Source: Haloarcula vallismortis ATCC 29715 (GTDB taxonomy: Archaea > Halobacteriota > Halobacteria > Halobacteriales > Haloarculaceae). From it: DNA of 64,000 bases. Location of the stretch: the NCBI RefSeq assembly GCF_000337775.1, contig NZ_AOLQ01000067.1:48271-112270 (forward strand), written 5' to 3'. The translations under genes and the position numbers were made by a program. Positions 17,706 to 25,726 of this stretch are shown in pieces. Position 1 is the stretch's first letter. Each line of letters opens with the position of its first letter. Under the pieces are notes generated by a model, which saw nothing but the letters and a program-made list of their open reading frames with translations, made no database searches and was not told the DNA's origin.

Positions 17706-18947
17706 ATGGCCACAGCGGCGTCGGGACTCTCCGAGCCACAGGTACTCGCCCAAACGAAAGACCGGCTATTTGCGGACCGCGAAGACGCCTACGTCGTCGC
17801 GGACACGCAGTTCGCACAGCAACGCTGGCTGAACGAGACACCCATCGAGGCGTCCGTGCAAGCGACGCTCGCGCCGTTCAACCACGTTCAGGTCGGGGCA
17901 GGCTATCCCGACCTCGTTGGCGTACAGGCCCTCTCGACGGACCTGCTGTCCGTCGACCGGCTCGGCGACCGGCCGCCGCTGATTGCCGTCGAGGCGAAAG
18001 GGTACACCGGCAATGGTGGTGTCGACGCCGAGCGGGGCGTCGTCCAGGCCCATGACCGTCTCAACGAAGCGAACGTCGCCTTCCTGACTGCCCCTCGAAG
18101 CGGCATCTCCACCGCCGCGCGGACGATGGCCCGCGAACTGAACGTCGGCGTGCTTGGCGTCGACCCTGACGGCTCAGTAGCGGTTCTGGAACGGCCACGT
18201 GTAGTCGGCCACGGGTCGATGGACGCCGCGTCGGCAATCCGGTTTCAGGCCAGTGCCCAGGGCGTCGCCGACCAGAACTTCGGGCTCAACCATCCGAAGA
18301 ACTACATTGCTGTCCCGCTGGCCGTCCACTACGATGGCGACGCGCGGGACCTGCTTGCGTCCCACGTTGTCGGAGCCGTCGATGGTGCTATCGCCGGCGC
18401 GGCGTTCCTGAACCTGATCGACGCCGGCCAGGGCTCGCTCACGCTGACGCCACTGGGTCGGGAAGTTATCCGCTTCGCGCTCCGGACGGTCGGCGACCTC
18501 GACGCCGCGCTCCAGCGGTTTGAGGACTGGCAGCGGTCCCGCAAGCGGTTCATCGACATCGCACCACAGTGGGGCCAACTCGTCCGCCGCGTCGTCTCGG
18601 ACTACCCGGCCACAGAACTGCTTGTCGACGGGCTCTATGCCTGCCACCGGGACGGCTACGACGCCCCGTCACTCGTCGAGTTCGTCGAGTATCTCCACGC
18701 CCTCCACCCCGAGTTCACCGTCGAACTGTTCCTCCGTGGCGACGAGGCCGTTCGACAGCGGGTGCTGACCGGCGACGGCGAACTCCGCCGCACGGAACTC
18801 ACCGACGGGAGCGTCTATCACTCCCCTACCGTGTTCCAGTTGAAGGCGATATACTACCACGCGGGGGTCGTGACTGAACGCGGCGCAGAGCCCTCGAATC
18901 TCGACCCCGAGACGGACGAGTGGGCGCTGTGTGACCCGCTCGCGTAA
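17706..18947 (+). CDS. PD-(D/E)XK nuclease-fold protein, orphan
   Basis: A 413-residue protein whose N-terminal ~180 residues carry a restriction-endonuclease core: D69 in GYPDLVGV, then E96 and K98 in LIAVEAKG, with a downstream Gln (GVVQAHDRL). This is the D...ExK layout of type II/Holliday-type nucleases and of several defence effectors. The C-terminal ~230 residues contain alpha/beta segments with a winged-helix-like stretch (GSLTLTPLGREVIRFALRT) and a C-terminal helical part; no known family is recognised. No methylase or specificity subunit is beside it, so it is not an ordinary restriction system. Similar proteins occur in haloarchaea as hypothetical proteins. Confidence 0.65.
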   Translation: MATAASGLSEPQVLAQTKDRLFADREDAYVVADTQFAQQRWLNETPIEASVQATLAPFNHVQVGAGYPDLVGVQALSTDLLSVDRLGDRPPLIAVEAKGYTGNGGVDAERGVVQAHDRLNEANVAFLTAPRSGISTAARTMARELNVGVLGVDPDGSVAVLERPRVVGHGSMDAASAIRFQASAQGVADQNFGLNHPKNYIAVPLAVHYDGDARDLLASHVVGAVDGAIAGAAFLNLIDAGQGSLTLTPLGREVIRFALRTVGDLDAALQRFEDWQRSRKRFIDIAPQWGQLVRRVVSDYPATELLVDGLYACHRDGYDAPSLVEFVEYLHALHPEFTVELFLRGDEAVRQRVLTGDGELRRTELTDGSVYHSPTVFQLKAIYYHAGVVTERGAEPSNLDPETDEWALCDPLA

Positions 18948-19022
18948 CGGCGCGTCTCCGGTTGCGCCGATGTTTCTCCCGACGCATAATCCTGAAGCGT
19001 GGGTAGCTCGTACACTGATGTA

Positions 19023-19400
19023 ATGTCCCGGACCCTGGAGCTCCCCAACGGCGATGTCGTCTCGCCCGGCGACGTGTTCTGCTACAACGACTACCCCTAT
19101 CGGCTCGTCTGGCTGGAGGGCGATACCCACGAGTTCGCGCTCTCCCCACTGTACTGGGGCGACAGCGGCATGGATATCCCGTTCCGCGACCGCGAGGCGC
19201 TGGTCGACCAGTGGGAGGTAGATTCTCGGGGGCAGATGACGGCCGAAGAGTGGGCGAACTGGCTCGACGACGCGACGGCGGACCCCCGCTACAGCGATGA
19301 CGAGGTCACCTCGCTCGCGGCAGAGCTACCGACAGAGTGGGACCCCGAGGACGAGGATTTGGACTCCAGCGGCGGCCTTCGGGACCGCCTCGGGCTGTAA
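19023..19400 (+). CDS. Conserved haloarchaeal hypothetical protein
   Basis: A 125-residue acidic protein. It opens with a small beta domain (RTLELPNGDVVSPGDVFCYN, then YPYRLVWLEGDTHEFALSPL) and ends in a disordered acidic tail (WDPEDEDLDSSGGLRDRLGL). No catalytic motif, membrane segment or metal site can be seen. The start at 19023 is chosen over 18999 because homologous haloarchaeal proteins would begin close to the LELPNG strand, and codon use is normal from here. It lies 75 bp after the nuclease-fold gene and 54 bp before the TRAM gene, all on the plus strand, so the three may be co-transcribed. Confidence 0.65.
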   Translation: MSRTLELPNGDVVSPGDVFCYNDYPYRLVWLEGDTHEFALSPLYWGDSGMDIPFRDREALVDQWEVDSRGQMTAEEWANWLDDATADPRYSDDEVTSLAAELPTEWDPEDEDLDSSGGLRDRLGL

Positions 19401-19454
19401 GCGCGGTCGCCGGACTCTGAAAGGTATTAATCCGTCCGCCCTGCAACGCTTGGC

Positions 19455-19802
19455 ATGGAACCGATCTGGCTCGCCGCCGGCGGGGCTGCCCTCGCCGTGG
19501 GCCTCGCGCTGGCGTTTGCGATTGCTCGCCGCTCCCAGAGCAGTGCGTCAAAACGTGCCCACGACGCCGCACAGGAGCGAGCACCGCCTGTAGAAATCGG
19601 TGAAACATACGAGTTCGGCATCACCGAATTCAGCGACCACCACTCCGGCGACCGCGTCGCCGTCGGGAAAGTCAAGGGGTTCGTCCTGTTCGCCGAGGAC
19701 GTGCCGTCGTCGGTGTCGGCCGGCGACGTGATCCGGGCGAAGGTGCTGTCGTTCAACCGAGGCAACACTTCTGCCGACGCTCGGTTCGTCGAACGCGCGT
19801 GA
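19455..19802 (+). CDS. Membrane-anchored TRAM-domain protein
   Basis: A 115-residue protein: a single N-terminal transmembrane helix (residues 4-24), a charged spacer, and a TRAM domain (about 47-112) with EIGETYEFGITEFSDHHSGD, RVAVGKVKGFVLFAED and GDVIRAKVLSFNRGNTSADA. Stand-alone TRAM proteins in archaea bind RNA and can act as cold-shock-like RNA chaperones; a membrane anchor on one would place this activity at the membrane. RNA binding is inferred from the domain family. Downstream, 105 bp away, is a TetR gene. Confidence 0.85.
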   Translation: MEPIWLAAGGAALAVGLALAFAIARRSQSSASKRAHDAAQERAPPVEIGETYEFGITEFSDHHSGDRVAVGKVKGFVLFAEDVPSSVSAGDVIRAKVLSFNRGNTSADARFVERA

Positions 19803-19907
19803 TCGAAGGGCGGCGGTGACAGCGTCGTGGCCAGCACGGGGTCGCGTCGACTCGCCAGTCCTGTTGGATGGAGAAACCGATATGTGCCTACCACGATAAA
19901 ACAGGCC

Positions 19908-20522
19908 ATGAGCGAATCGGACGGGCAGAGCACGCCACAGGACACCCGCGAGGTCATTATGGAGGCAACCTTTCGGGCGCTGAGCAAGCACGGCTACAAA
20001 GACTTGCGGGTCCGGGACATCGGCGAAGAGATGGATATGTCTCGGCAGGTGATCCACTATCATTTCGACGGCAAGTACGACTTGATCTCGTCGTTTTTGG
20101 AGTACATTATCGACCAGTACGAGGGCAGCGTCGAGGTCGACGACGAGACCGATCCCCGCGCGGAACTCGATGTCCGTATCGACCGATGCCTGTTCGGTCC
20201 GGAGTTCGACGACTTCTCACATTGGGACCGGATGAAGGTGTACCACGAACTGTACGCCTACGCGCAAAACGACAAGGAGCACCGGGCCCTGTTCAACGAG
20301 CACTACGACCGACTTCGCGAAAGCATCTCGACAGTCATCGAAGACGGGATCGAGCAGGACGCGTTTCGCGATGTCGATGCCGACCTGATGGGCCAGCTCA
20401 TCACGGACGTGATTCACGCGGCCCGCGGCCGCCGGATCGCCCTCGGCCACGAAGACGCACCCGACGAAGCCAAGCGCGCCGTCAACAACTTCATTCTCGA
20501 CTCGCTGTACCCGTCGCAGTAG
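19908..20522 (+). CDS. TetR/AcrR-family transcriptional regulator
   Basis: A 204-residue regulator with an N-terminal TetR helix-turn-helix (about 15-60: MEATFRALSKHGYKDLRVRD, then MSRQVIHYHFDGKYDLISSF) and a helical C-terminal ligand/dimerisation domain. Its start at 19908 is chosen because upstream residues are non-conserved. It is convergent with a DoxX gene (17 bp between stops). Its target is unknown; candidates within the window are the shared TTACC-N4-GGTAA sites about 1.7 and 2.5 kb to the right, though these could equally belong to another regulator. Confidence 0.88.
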   Translation: MSESDGQSTPQDTREVIMEATFRALSKHGYKDLRVRDIGEEMDMSRQVIHYHFDGKYDLISSFLEYIIDQYEGSVEVDDETDPRAELDVRIDRCLFGPEFDDFSHWDRMKVYHELYAYAQNDKEHRALFNEHYDRLRESISTVIEDGIEQDAFRDVDADLMGQLITDVIHAARGRRIALGHEDAPDEAKRAVNNFILDSLYPSQ

Positions 20523-20539
20523 ACGGCCATCGCCGAGCG

Positions 20540-20953
20540 TCAGAGGGGGCTAATGCCGACGCTAAGCGCCCACGTTCCGGTGGCTGACGCCGCGACGACG
20601 AGTGCCCCGCCGGCGAGTGTTACGTTCTTCAGAAAACTGTTCAGTTCGTCCTGTCGGTCCTCGTCCGGCACGGCCCAGAAGTCATGCATCGTAACAGCCG
20701 AGACAACGAGGAACACCGCGAGGGCGACCGCTGCGACGACTGGGAAGATACCCACGGTCACACCGAGCCCACCGAGGATGAGGAGCCCACCGGACGCGAG
20801 GACGGAGAACTTCGGTGCCGGGAGGCCCTTGTACTCGGCGTAGCCGGCCATCTGCTCGGTCTGTGTGAAATGACTCAGACCGGTGAAGGCGAGCACGCCG
20901 CCGAAGAGGACGCGGCCGACGACGAGCAACACGACGTTGAGTTCAGGTCCCAT
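20540..20953 (-). CDS. DoxX-family membrane protein
   Basis: A 137-residue four-helix membrane protein of the DoxX/DoxD family. Family blocks are VGRVLFGGVLAFTGLSHFTQ, EYKGLPAPKFSVLASGGLLI and a third/fourth helix pair, with the NSFLKNVTLAGGALVVAAS helix typical of the C-terminus. DoxX relatives are tied to quinone-linked thiosulfate oxidation or thiol/oxidative stress. The start at 20953 begins at MGPELN; upstream residues are not protein-like. An imperfect version of the neighbouring operator (ATACATTGTGGTAG, 21016-21029) is upstream. It follows the FAD-protein gene on the same strand by 94 bp. Confidence 0.85.
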   Translation of the reverse strand: MGPELNVVLLVVGRVLFGGVLAFTGLSHFTQTEQMAGYAEYKGLPAPKFSVLASGGLLILGGLGVTVGIFPVVAAVALAVFLVVSAVTMHDFWAVPDEDRQDELNSFLKNVTLAGGALVVAASATGTWALSVGISPL

Positions 20954-21047
20954 CAGACGCTCACCACCGAGAGCACACGAGCGTTTCCAACAGTACGGTT
21001 CGGGGTCGTAGCGGAATACATTGTGGTAGTCGAATCTGGCTGCATCG

Positions 21048-21608
21048 TTAGAGCTCCGGCACGTCTGACGGCATATCGAAGTCGTGGTAGTACTCGCCTT
21101 TCTCCTTCGAGAGAATGTCGAGGACGGCAGCAGCACCGTCACCGGCCGCGATGACCGCCTGCCACTTCTCCGCTCGGCCCATCGCGCCGGTCGCGTACAC
21201 GTTCTCGACAGACGTTTCCATGTCGACGGTCACGTCGACGACATCCTCATCGGTGAAGTCACAGCCGAGGTCCTCGGCGAGGCTTCGGTCGCCACCAGTT
21301 GCGAGGACGACGTACTCAGCGGTGTACTCGTCTCCGTCTGCCGACAGGACAAACCCATCGTCGGTCTGTTCGATATCGGTGACTTCCGTCTCGTGCAGCG
21401 TCGCGCCACGGTCGCGGGTCTGTCCACGAGCGATGGTGAGGAACTCGTCGCCGCTGATGGATCGCACGCCGGGGTAGTTGAACAGGTGGGCCTTGTGCAT
21501 CCACGACTCGTCCGTATCGAAGGCAACTGTTTCGAGGTCGTTTTTCGCCGCGTACTGTGCCGCACTCAGGCCGGCGGGGCCGCCGCCGACAACTGCTACA
21601 TCTGCCAT
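21048..21608 (-). CDS. Single-domain FAD-dependent oxidoreductase (thioredoxin-reductase-like)
   Basis: A 186-residue flavoprotein with the FAD fingerprint VAVVGGGPAGLSAAQYA near the N-terminus, an internal EYVVLATGG strand and the C-terminal FAD motif NVYATGAMGRAEKWQAVIAA. It is about 60% of the length of thioredoxin reductase: the NAD(P)H domain and the CxxC redox pair are absent. Such short proteins are common in haloarchaea and must take electrons by another route or serve as flavin carriers. A TTACC-N4-GGTAA palindrome lies 33 bp before the ATG. Next to DoxX and pirin genes, it is plausibly part of a redox-stress group. Confidence 0.8.
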   Translation of the reverse strand: MADVAVVGGGPAGLSAAQYAAKNDLETVAFDTDESWMHKAHLFNYPGVRSISGDEFLTIARGQTRDRGATLHETEVTDIEQTDDGFVLSADGDEYTAEYVVLATGGDRSLAEDLGCDFTDEDVVDVTVDMETSVENVYATGAMGRAEKWQAVIAAGDGAAAVLDILSKEKGEYYHDFDMPSDVPEL

Positions 21609-21640
21609 GTCTCACAGCATGGGTCGCCTGTAAAAGAGTC

Positions 21641-21654
21641 TTACCATCTGGTAA
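21641..21654 (-). promoter_or_regulatory. Inverted repeat TTACCATCTGGTAA (shared operator, copy 1)
   Basis: Perfect 5-bp arms TTACC/GGTAA with a 4-bp spacer, 33 bp upstream of the FAD-oxidoreductase start. The same palindrome with a different spacer occurs before the pirin gene (22467-22480). The position suits a repressor covering the promoter. Confidence 0.6.
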
Positions 21655-21704
21655 AATCTTGAGAGCAGCACGTATATGGCTCGCAGCCGGATTTTACGGT
21701 CAAC

Positions 21705-22454
21705 TCACAGAACGTACGGCCCGCGCTGTCGGATCGGCTCGCCGTGTGGGCGTCCCGAGACGGCGACGACACGGAGCGACTCATCGCTCCGAAGAGTCAC
21801 TGACTGCGCGTCAGTCACCGGCAGCATATCACCCCCAGTGAACGGATGCCCATCGACCGTTCCATCGCCGGCGACACCATAGAGGAATCCGGACCACTTC
21901 TCCGGAACCGACCACGTCCATGCATCGGCCACAGAGACAGCGAGATACTCCATCGGCGTATGAAGGCTGATCGGCGAGCCCTCGCCAACAACTGTTGTGA
22001 CCGTTGCGCCGTCTTGCGCCTCCGTCGGCAGCGAATCGGCCGTCGCGTCGACGTAGTCCGGGTCAACGTCTTTCTCGGCCTGGGGCAGATTCACCCAGAG
22101 CTGTAGTCCGGTACAGGCCCGCCCATCTGCGGGGAACTCGGAGTGACGTATCCCGCTTCCGGCTGTGATTCGCATTGCATCGTTCTCGTATGCGGTGTTT
22201 GCGACGCCGAGGGAATCCTCGTGTTCCATGCCGCCTTCGATCATGTACGAGACAATCTCGAATCCCCGGTGGGGATGCATCGGGAACCCCGTCTCGGGGT
22301 CGATATAGAACTGCTCGAACAGGACGAACGGATCCAGATTGTGCGGATAGCCGTCCGTCGGGAACGCACGGTTCGAATTCACGCCCGTCCCGTGCTGGAC
22401 CATCTCTCCGGGAATCGGCCCATCAGTCGACGCTGACGAGTCGCGCTGGGTCAT
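21705..22454 (-). CDS. Pirin family protein
   Basis: A 249-residue bicupin of the pirin family. The N-terminal cupin has the metal-binding set H60 and H62 in FPMHPHRGFE and H104 and E106 in GIRHSEFP, the classical Fe site. Pirins include quercetin 2,3-dioxygenases and redox-sensing regulators; the actual substrate here is unknown. The second cupin (about 155-245) is metal-free as usual. The operator palindrome TTACCGAGCGGTAA lies 12 bp upstream of the start, implying co-regulation with the FAD-protein gene 97 bp downstream. Confidence 0.88.
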   Translation of the reverse strand: MTQRDSSASTDGPIPGEMVQHGTGVNSNRAFPTDGYPHNLDPFVLFEQFYIDPETGFPMHPHRGFEIVSYMIEGGMEHEDSLGVANTAYENDAMRITAGSGIRHSEFPADGRACTGLQLWVNLPQAEKDVDPDYVDATADSLPTEAQDGATVTTVVGEGSPISLHTPMEYLAVSVADAWTWSVPEKWSGFLYGVAGDGTVDGHPFTGGDMLPVTDAQSVTLRSDESLRVVAVSGRPHGEPIRQRGPYVL

Positions 22455-22466
22455 ACTCTCCGTTGT

Positions 22467-22480
22467 TTACCGAGCGGTAA
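22467..22480 (-). promoter_or_regulatory. Inverted repeat TTACCGAGCGGTAA (shared operator, copy 2)
   Basis: Same TTACC-N4-GGTAA layout as 21641-21654, here 12 bp before the pirin ATG. With flanking T and A it extends to TTTACC/GGTAAA. Two exact-arm copies in front of adjacent redox genes argue for a real binding site. Confidence 0.6.
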
Positions 22481-22667
22481 AAACCGTCGGATGTACCCGA
22501 ACTCTATGTGTTATTCACCGCCACTGCTGGCGTCTGTTGGCAGATTTGTGACGCACGGACTGAAGACCAGTCCCGTATCGATTTGCGGGCCCCATGCCAA
22601 TAGGCGTCGCTACGAGAACGGTTTCAGACCGTGTACGCTGTCCTTCAGAAAGGTGCAGCAACCGGAT

Positions 22668-22741
22668 GGGTTGGGGCGGATTCGAACCGCCGACTTCCTC
22701 CGTGTGAAGGAGGTATCATAACCGAACTAGATCACCAACCC
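22668..22741 (-). tRNA. tRNA-Val (anticodon CAC)
   Basis: On the minus strand a 74-nt cloverleaf: acceptor arm GGGTTGG/CCAACCC with perfect pairing, D arm, anticodon stem ACCTCC/GGAGGA with loop TTCACAC giving anticodon CAC (valine, GUG codons), and T arm GGCGG-TTCGAAT-CCGCC. CCA is not encoded. A T/A-rich element (TTCTTAAG on the minus strand, about 22771-22778) lies roughly 34 nt upstream and may be its TATA box. No intron is seen. Confidence 0.93.
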
Positions 22742-22789
22742 GACGCACTCAACTCTATTCGAGCGCATCCCTTAAGAATTGCTTTCCGA

Positions 22790-23059
22790 CTACGCTTCCG
22801 TCTCGCTTTTCCCGCGGTACTCCCCAATCTTCTCGCGGGCGTCGGCGATGGCTTCTTCAGCCTCGCCTTCTGCTTTCTCCTGTAGCTCTTTCAGGTCCGC
22901 CTTGACCGCTTCCAGTCGGCTGGGTTCGGGCTCAGTTTCCGTTCCGGTGAGTTCGCGGAAGCGTTCTTCGACCGGTTCGAGTTCCTCCTTGACACCTTTG
23001 GTAGCGGTCTCCCCGGCGCGTTTCAGGTAGTACCGTGCGTCTTCGAAGTGTTTGTTCAT
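22790..23059 (-). CDS. Small helical haloarchaeal protein, DUF7553-like
   Basis: An 89-residue, highly charged all-helical protein (MNKHFEDARYYLKRAGETAT ... LKELQEKAEGEAEEAIADAR) that I associate with a haloarchaeal family called DUF7553. It has no Cys, membrane segment or enzymatic motif; the pattern predicts a coiled coil. The start at 23059 is preferred because the frame upstream is Arg-rich and overlaps the divergent MBL gene region. It lies just upstream of the tRNA-Val gene on the same strand. Function unknown. Confidence 0.65.
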   Translation of the reverse strand: MNKHFEDARYYLKRAGETATKGVKEELEPVEERFRELTGTETEPEPSRLEAVKADLKELQEKAEGEAEEAIADAREKIGEYRGKSETEA

Positions 23060-23207
23060 ATCTGTCCCTACGCGAAGGACGAATATATCTCTTATGCCCG
23101 GAAAACAATGAGAAATTACGGCCAACCGAAAGACAGCGAGCGTCCACGATGGTAAACGTGTCGTGCGGGTACGAACTGTTTTGCGCCGCCACCTGCAACG
23201 AGGGGAT

Positions 23208-24155
23208 ATGTTCACACGGGTGTCGATTCCGACGCCGTTTCAGGTCGGGCCAGTCAATGCATACATCGCGCGTCGAACACTCATCGATCCGGGACCAGAC
23301 AGCGAGGAAGCGTGGTCGCGTCTGATCGAGGCACTTGAAGCACGTGAGCTGTCTCCGGATGACATCGAGCAGGTGCTGGTCACACACCCGCACCCGGACC
23401 ATTTCGGCATGGCGAACCGATTCGCCGAGCGGGGGGCGCGTGTCCTCGCCAGCGAACCGGGGGCAGAAATCATGCGTGATTTCGCAGCACAGCTACACAC
23501 CGAACAGTCCTATTTTGCGGATTTCTTCGAGCGCTGTGGTGTCTCACGCGAGACGGCCGAAACGGTGACACAGTTACCGGAAGCCTTCCTCCCCTACGCC
23601 CAGAGTGTCGACACCGACCGCGTGCTCACGGCCGGTGATACCGTCACCGTCGACGACACAGAACTAACCATCGACACCGTGCAGGGCCACTCCGCGGGCG
23701 AAATCATCTTCTCGTACGACTTTCAGGGTCGCCGTGAAGCGGTCGTCGGTGACAACGTGCTGGGCGACATCACACCCAATCCGTTCCTTCAGGTGCCCGA
23801 CGAGAGCGGGACGCGGCCGAGGGTGTTGCCGGCGTTCAACGACTCGCTCCGGTGGCTCCACGACCAAGGCCACGACCGATTTCTCACCGGTCACCGCGAG
23901 CCTGTTGAATCACCGCAGGAACGCATTACCGATATCCTCGCGGAACACGACCAGCGCACCTCAGAGGTTGCCGACATCGTTTCCGGTGGCGCGACGACGC
24001 CGAGCGACGTGATGACGGCGCTGTTCGGCGATCTGCCGGCCACGGAGTACTTCGCGGGCATGAGCGAGGCTGTCGGGCATCTGGACGTGCTCGAAGCCAG
24101 CGGTCGCGTTGAGAAACGTGAGAGCGGCGGCGTGTTCGTGTATGAGTCGACGTAA
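23208..24155 (+). CDS. MBL-fold metallo-hydrolase
   Basis: A 315-residue metallo-beta-lactamase-fold protein. The metal motif HxHxDH is H60-P-H62-P-D64-H65 in VLVTHPHPDHFG; further ligands are likely the His in TVQGHSAGEI and the Asp in VVGDNVLGD, and the final His in FLTGHREPV. The C-terminal ~80 residues form a winged-helix-like extension (TPSDVMTALFGDLP, SEAVGHLDVLEASGRVEKRE), seen in LACTB2-like hydrolases and some nucleases of this superfamily. A hydrolase for a thioester or RNA is possible; the substrate is not deducible. A GAGGGG sequence precedes the ATG at 23208. Confidence 0.87.
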   Translation: MFTRVSIPTPFQVGPVNAYIARRTLIDPGPDSEEAWSRLIEALEARELSPDDIEQVLVTHPHPDHFGMANRFAERGARVLASEPGAEIMRDFAAQLHTEQSYFADFFERCGVSRETAETVTQLPEAFLPYAQSVDTDRVLTAGDTVTVDDTELTIDTVQGHSAGEIIFSYDFQGRREAVVGDNVLGDITPNPFLQVPDESGTRPRVLPAFNDSLRWLHDQGHDRFLTGHREPVESPQERITDILAEHDQRTSEVADIVSGGATTPSDVMTALFGDLPATEYFAGMSEAVGHLDVLEASGRVEKRESGGVFVYEST

Positions 24156-24175
24156 GAAGACGCCTTGAACCGCGC

Positions 24176-25726
24176 TTACAGCAACTGCGCGGCCTGGAAC
24201 GCGATTTCGGAGACGCGGTTAAAGCCGGGAACGAGGAGGACCGTCACGACCGCGGCACCCACCACGGCGGTGTACAGTCCCATCGGGTACGACTCGATGG
24301 TCCGGCTGCCGTTTGGCTCTTCGATCCACATCGCCTTGACGACGCGGGAGTAGTAGAACAGGCTGAGCGCGCTGTTGATGATGAGCGCGGCGGCCAGCGA
24401 CCACGCGCCGACGTTGAGCGTCGCCGAGAACAGGTAGAACTTCGAGAAGAACCCGCCGCCGATGGGCAGGCCGGCGAGGCTGAACAGGAACACCGTCATC
24501 GCCGCGCAGGCGACCGGCGCTTCCTTGCCGAGGCCGTTGTAGTCCTCGAAGCGGCGGCCGACGCCCCAGTACTCGGCCAGGGCGATGAACAGGAACGCGC
24601 CCGTGTTCATGAAGCCGTAGACGAGCAGGTGGGACATCCCGGCGCTCAGACTGAGGCTCAGCCCCTCACCGGAGCCGGACACGGCGGCGAGTCCGATGAG
24701 GACGTAGCCGGCGTGGCCGACACTGGAGTAAGCCAGCATCCGCTTGACGGTCTCCTGGGTCGCAGCAGCGAAGTTCCCGATAAACATCGTTGCGATGGCG
24801 AGAATCTGGAACGCCATCACCCAGTTTATCGCCCCGCCAGCGGCGAGCAGGTCATCGATCGGGAAGGCAACAGCGAAGACGCGGAACGCCAGCACGAAGC
24901 CGGCGGCCTTCGACGCCGACGAGAGGAACGCCGAGATCGGTGCCGGTGCGCCTTCGTACGCCTCCGGTGCCCAGAAGTGGAACGGCACGGAGGCAGTCTT
25001 GAACGCGACGCCACCGATGATCATCAGGATACCGACACCGAGGATAGCCATCGGGACGGCCGGGTCGCCGGACTGAGCCTGAATCGACCCCTCGGAGATA
25101 GTCTGGATCGTGCCACTGGAGATAGCCGTCGCGACGCCGTCAAATCGCAGCACGCCCGTCGCAGCGTACACCAGCGAGATGCCGTAAGCCAGCACCGCCG
25201 AGGACACCGCGCCGATGAGGAAGTACTTCAGGCCTGCCTCGACGCTCCCTTTGTTGTGCTTGAGGAAGGCGACGAGCGCATAGGACGGTAGCGACACCAG
25301 TTCGAGGGCGATGAACGCCGTCGCCAGGCTGTTGGCCGCGCTCAGGAGACTCATCCCGGTCGCAGACAGCAGCACCAGCGAGAAGAACTCGGCCTGGTAG
25401 TCGTGGCTGGCGATGTAGTCGTAGCTCGCGAGCACGACCAGTGTCGTGACGCTACCGACGATGGCCATGAAAAACAGGGCCATCTGGTCGATGACGAGCT
25501 GATTATTGAACAGTGCGACGCCGGTGTCGTTTGCCATCCCGGTACCGGCGGTGATAAACCAGCCGGCAAACCCGAAGGACAGTAGCGAGCCGACGCCCGA
25601 GATACCGGCCAGCAGCCCCGTGTTTGTCGAGTCCGGGTCGATTGAGTCTGCTAGCAGCAACACCAGCGAGGCGAGGGCTAGCGAGAGTGCCGGGGCAAGC
25701 GCCATCCAGTCAGGGAGTGCGACCAT
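24176..25726 (-). CDS. nuoN: NADH-quinone oxidoreductase subunit N
   Basis: Antiporter-like proton-pumping subunit of the complex I membrane arm; last gene of the operon. The 516-residue protein has about 14 transmembrane helices. The conserved core includes FLKHNKGSVEAGLKYFLIGA with the pumping Lys on the following helices, the SVPFHFWAPEAYEGAPAPIS loop and VKRMLAYSSVGHAGYVLIGL. It starts directly after the nuoM stop with no gap, indicating translational coupling. No terminator stem is evident before the convergent MBL gene 20 bp away. Confidence 0.95.
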   Translation of the reverse strand: MVALPDWMALAPALSLALASLVLLLADSIDPDSTNTGLLAGISGVGSLLSFGFAGWFITAGTGMANDTGVALFNNQLVIDQMALFFMAIVGSVTTLVVLASYDYIASHDYQAEFFSLVLLSATGMSLLSAANSLATAFIALELVSLPSYALVAFLKHNKGSVEAGLKYFLIGAVSSAVLAYGISLVYAATGVLRFDGVATAISSGTIQTISEGSIQAQSGDPAVPMAILGVGILMIIGGVAFKTASVPFHFWAPEAYEGAPAPISAFLSSASKAAGFVLAFRVFAVAFPIDDLLAAGGAINWVMAFQILAIATMFIGNFAAATQETVKRMLAYSSVGHAGYVLIGLAAVSGSGEGLSLSLSAGMSHLLVYGFMNTGAFLFIALAEYWGVGRRFEDYNGLGKEAPVACAAMTVFLFSLAGLPIGGGFFSKFYLFSATLNVGAWSLAAALIINSALSLFYYSRVVKAMWIEEPNGSRTIESYPMGLYTAVVGAAVVTVLLVPGFNRVSEIAFQAAQLL

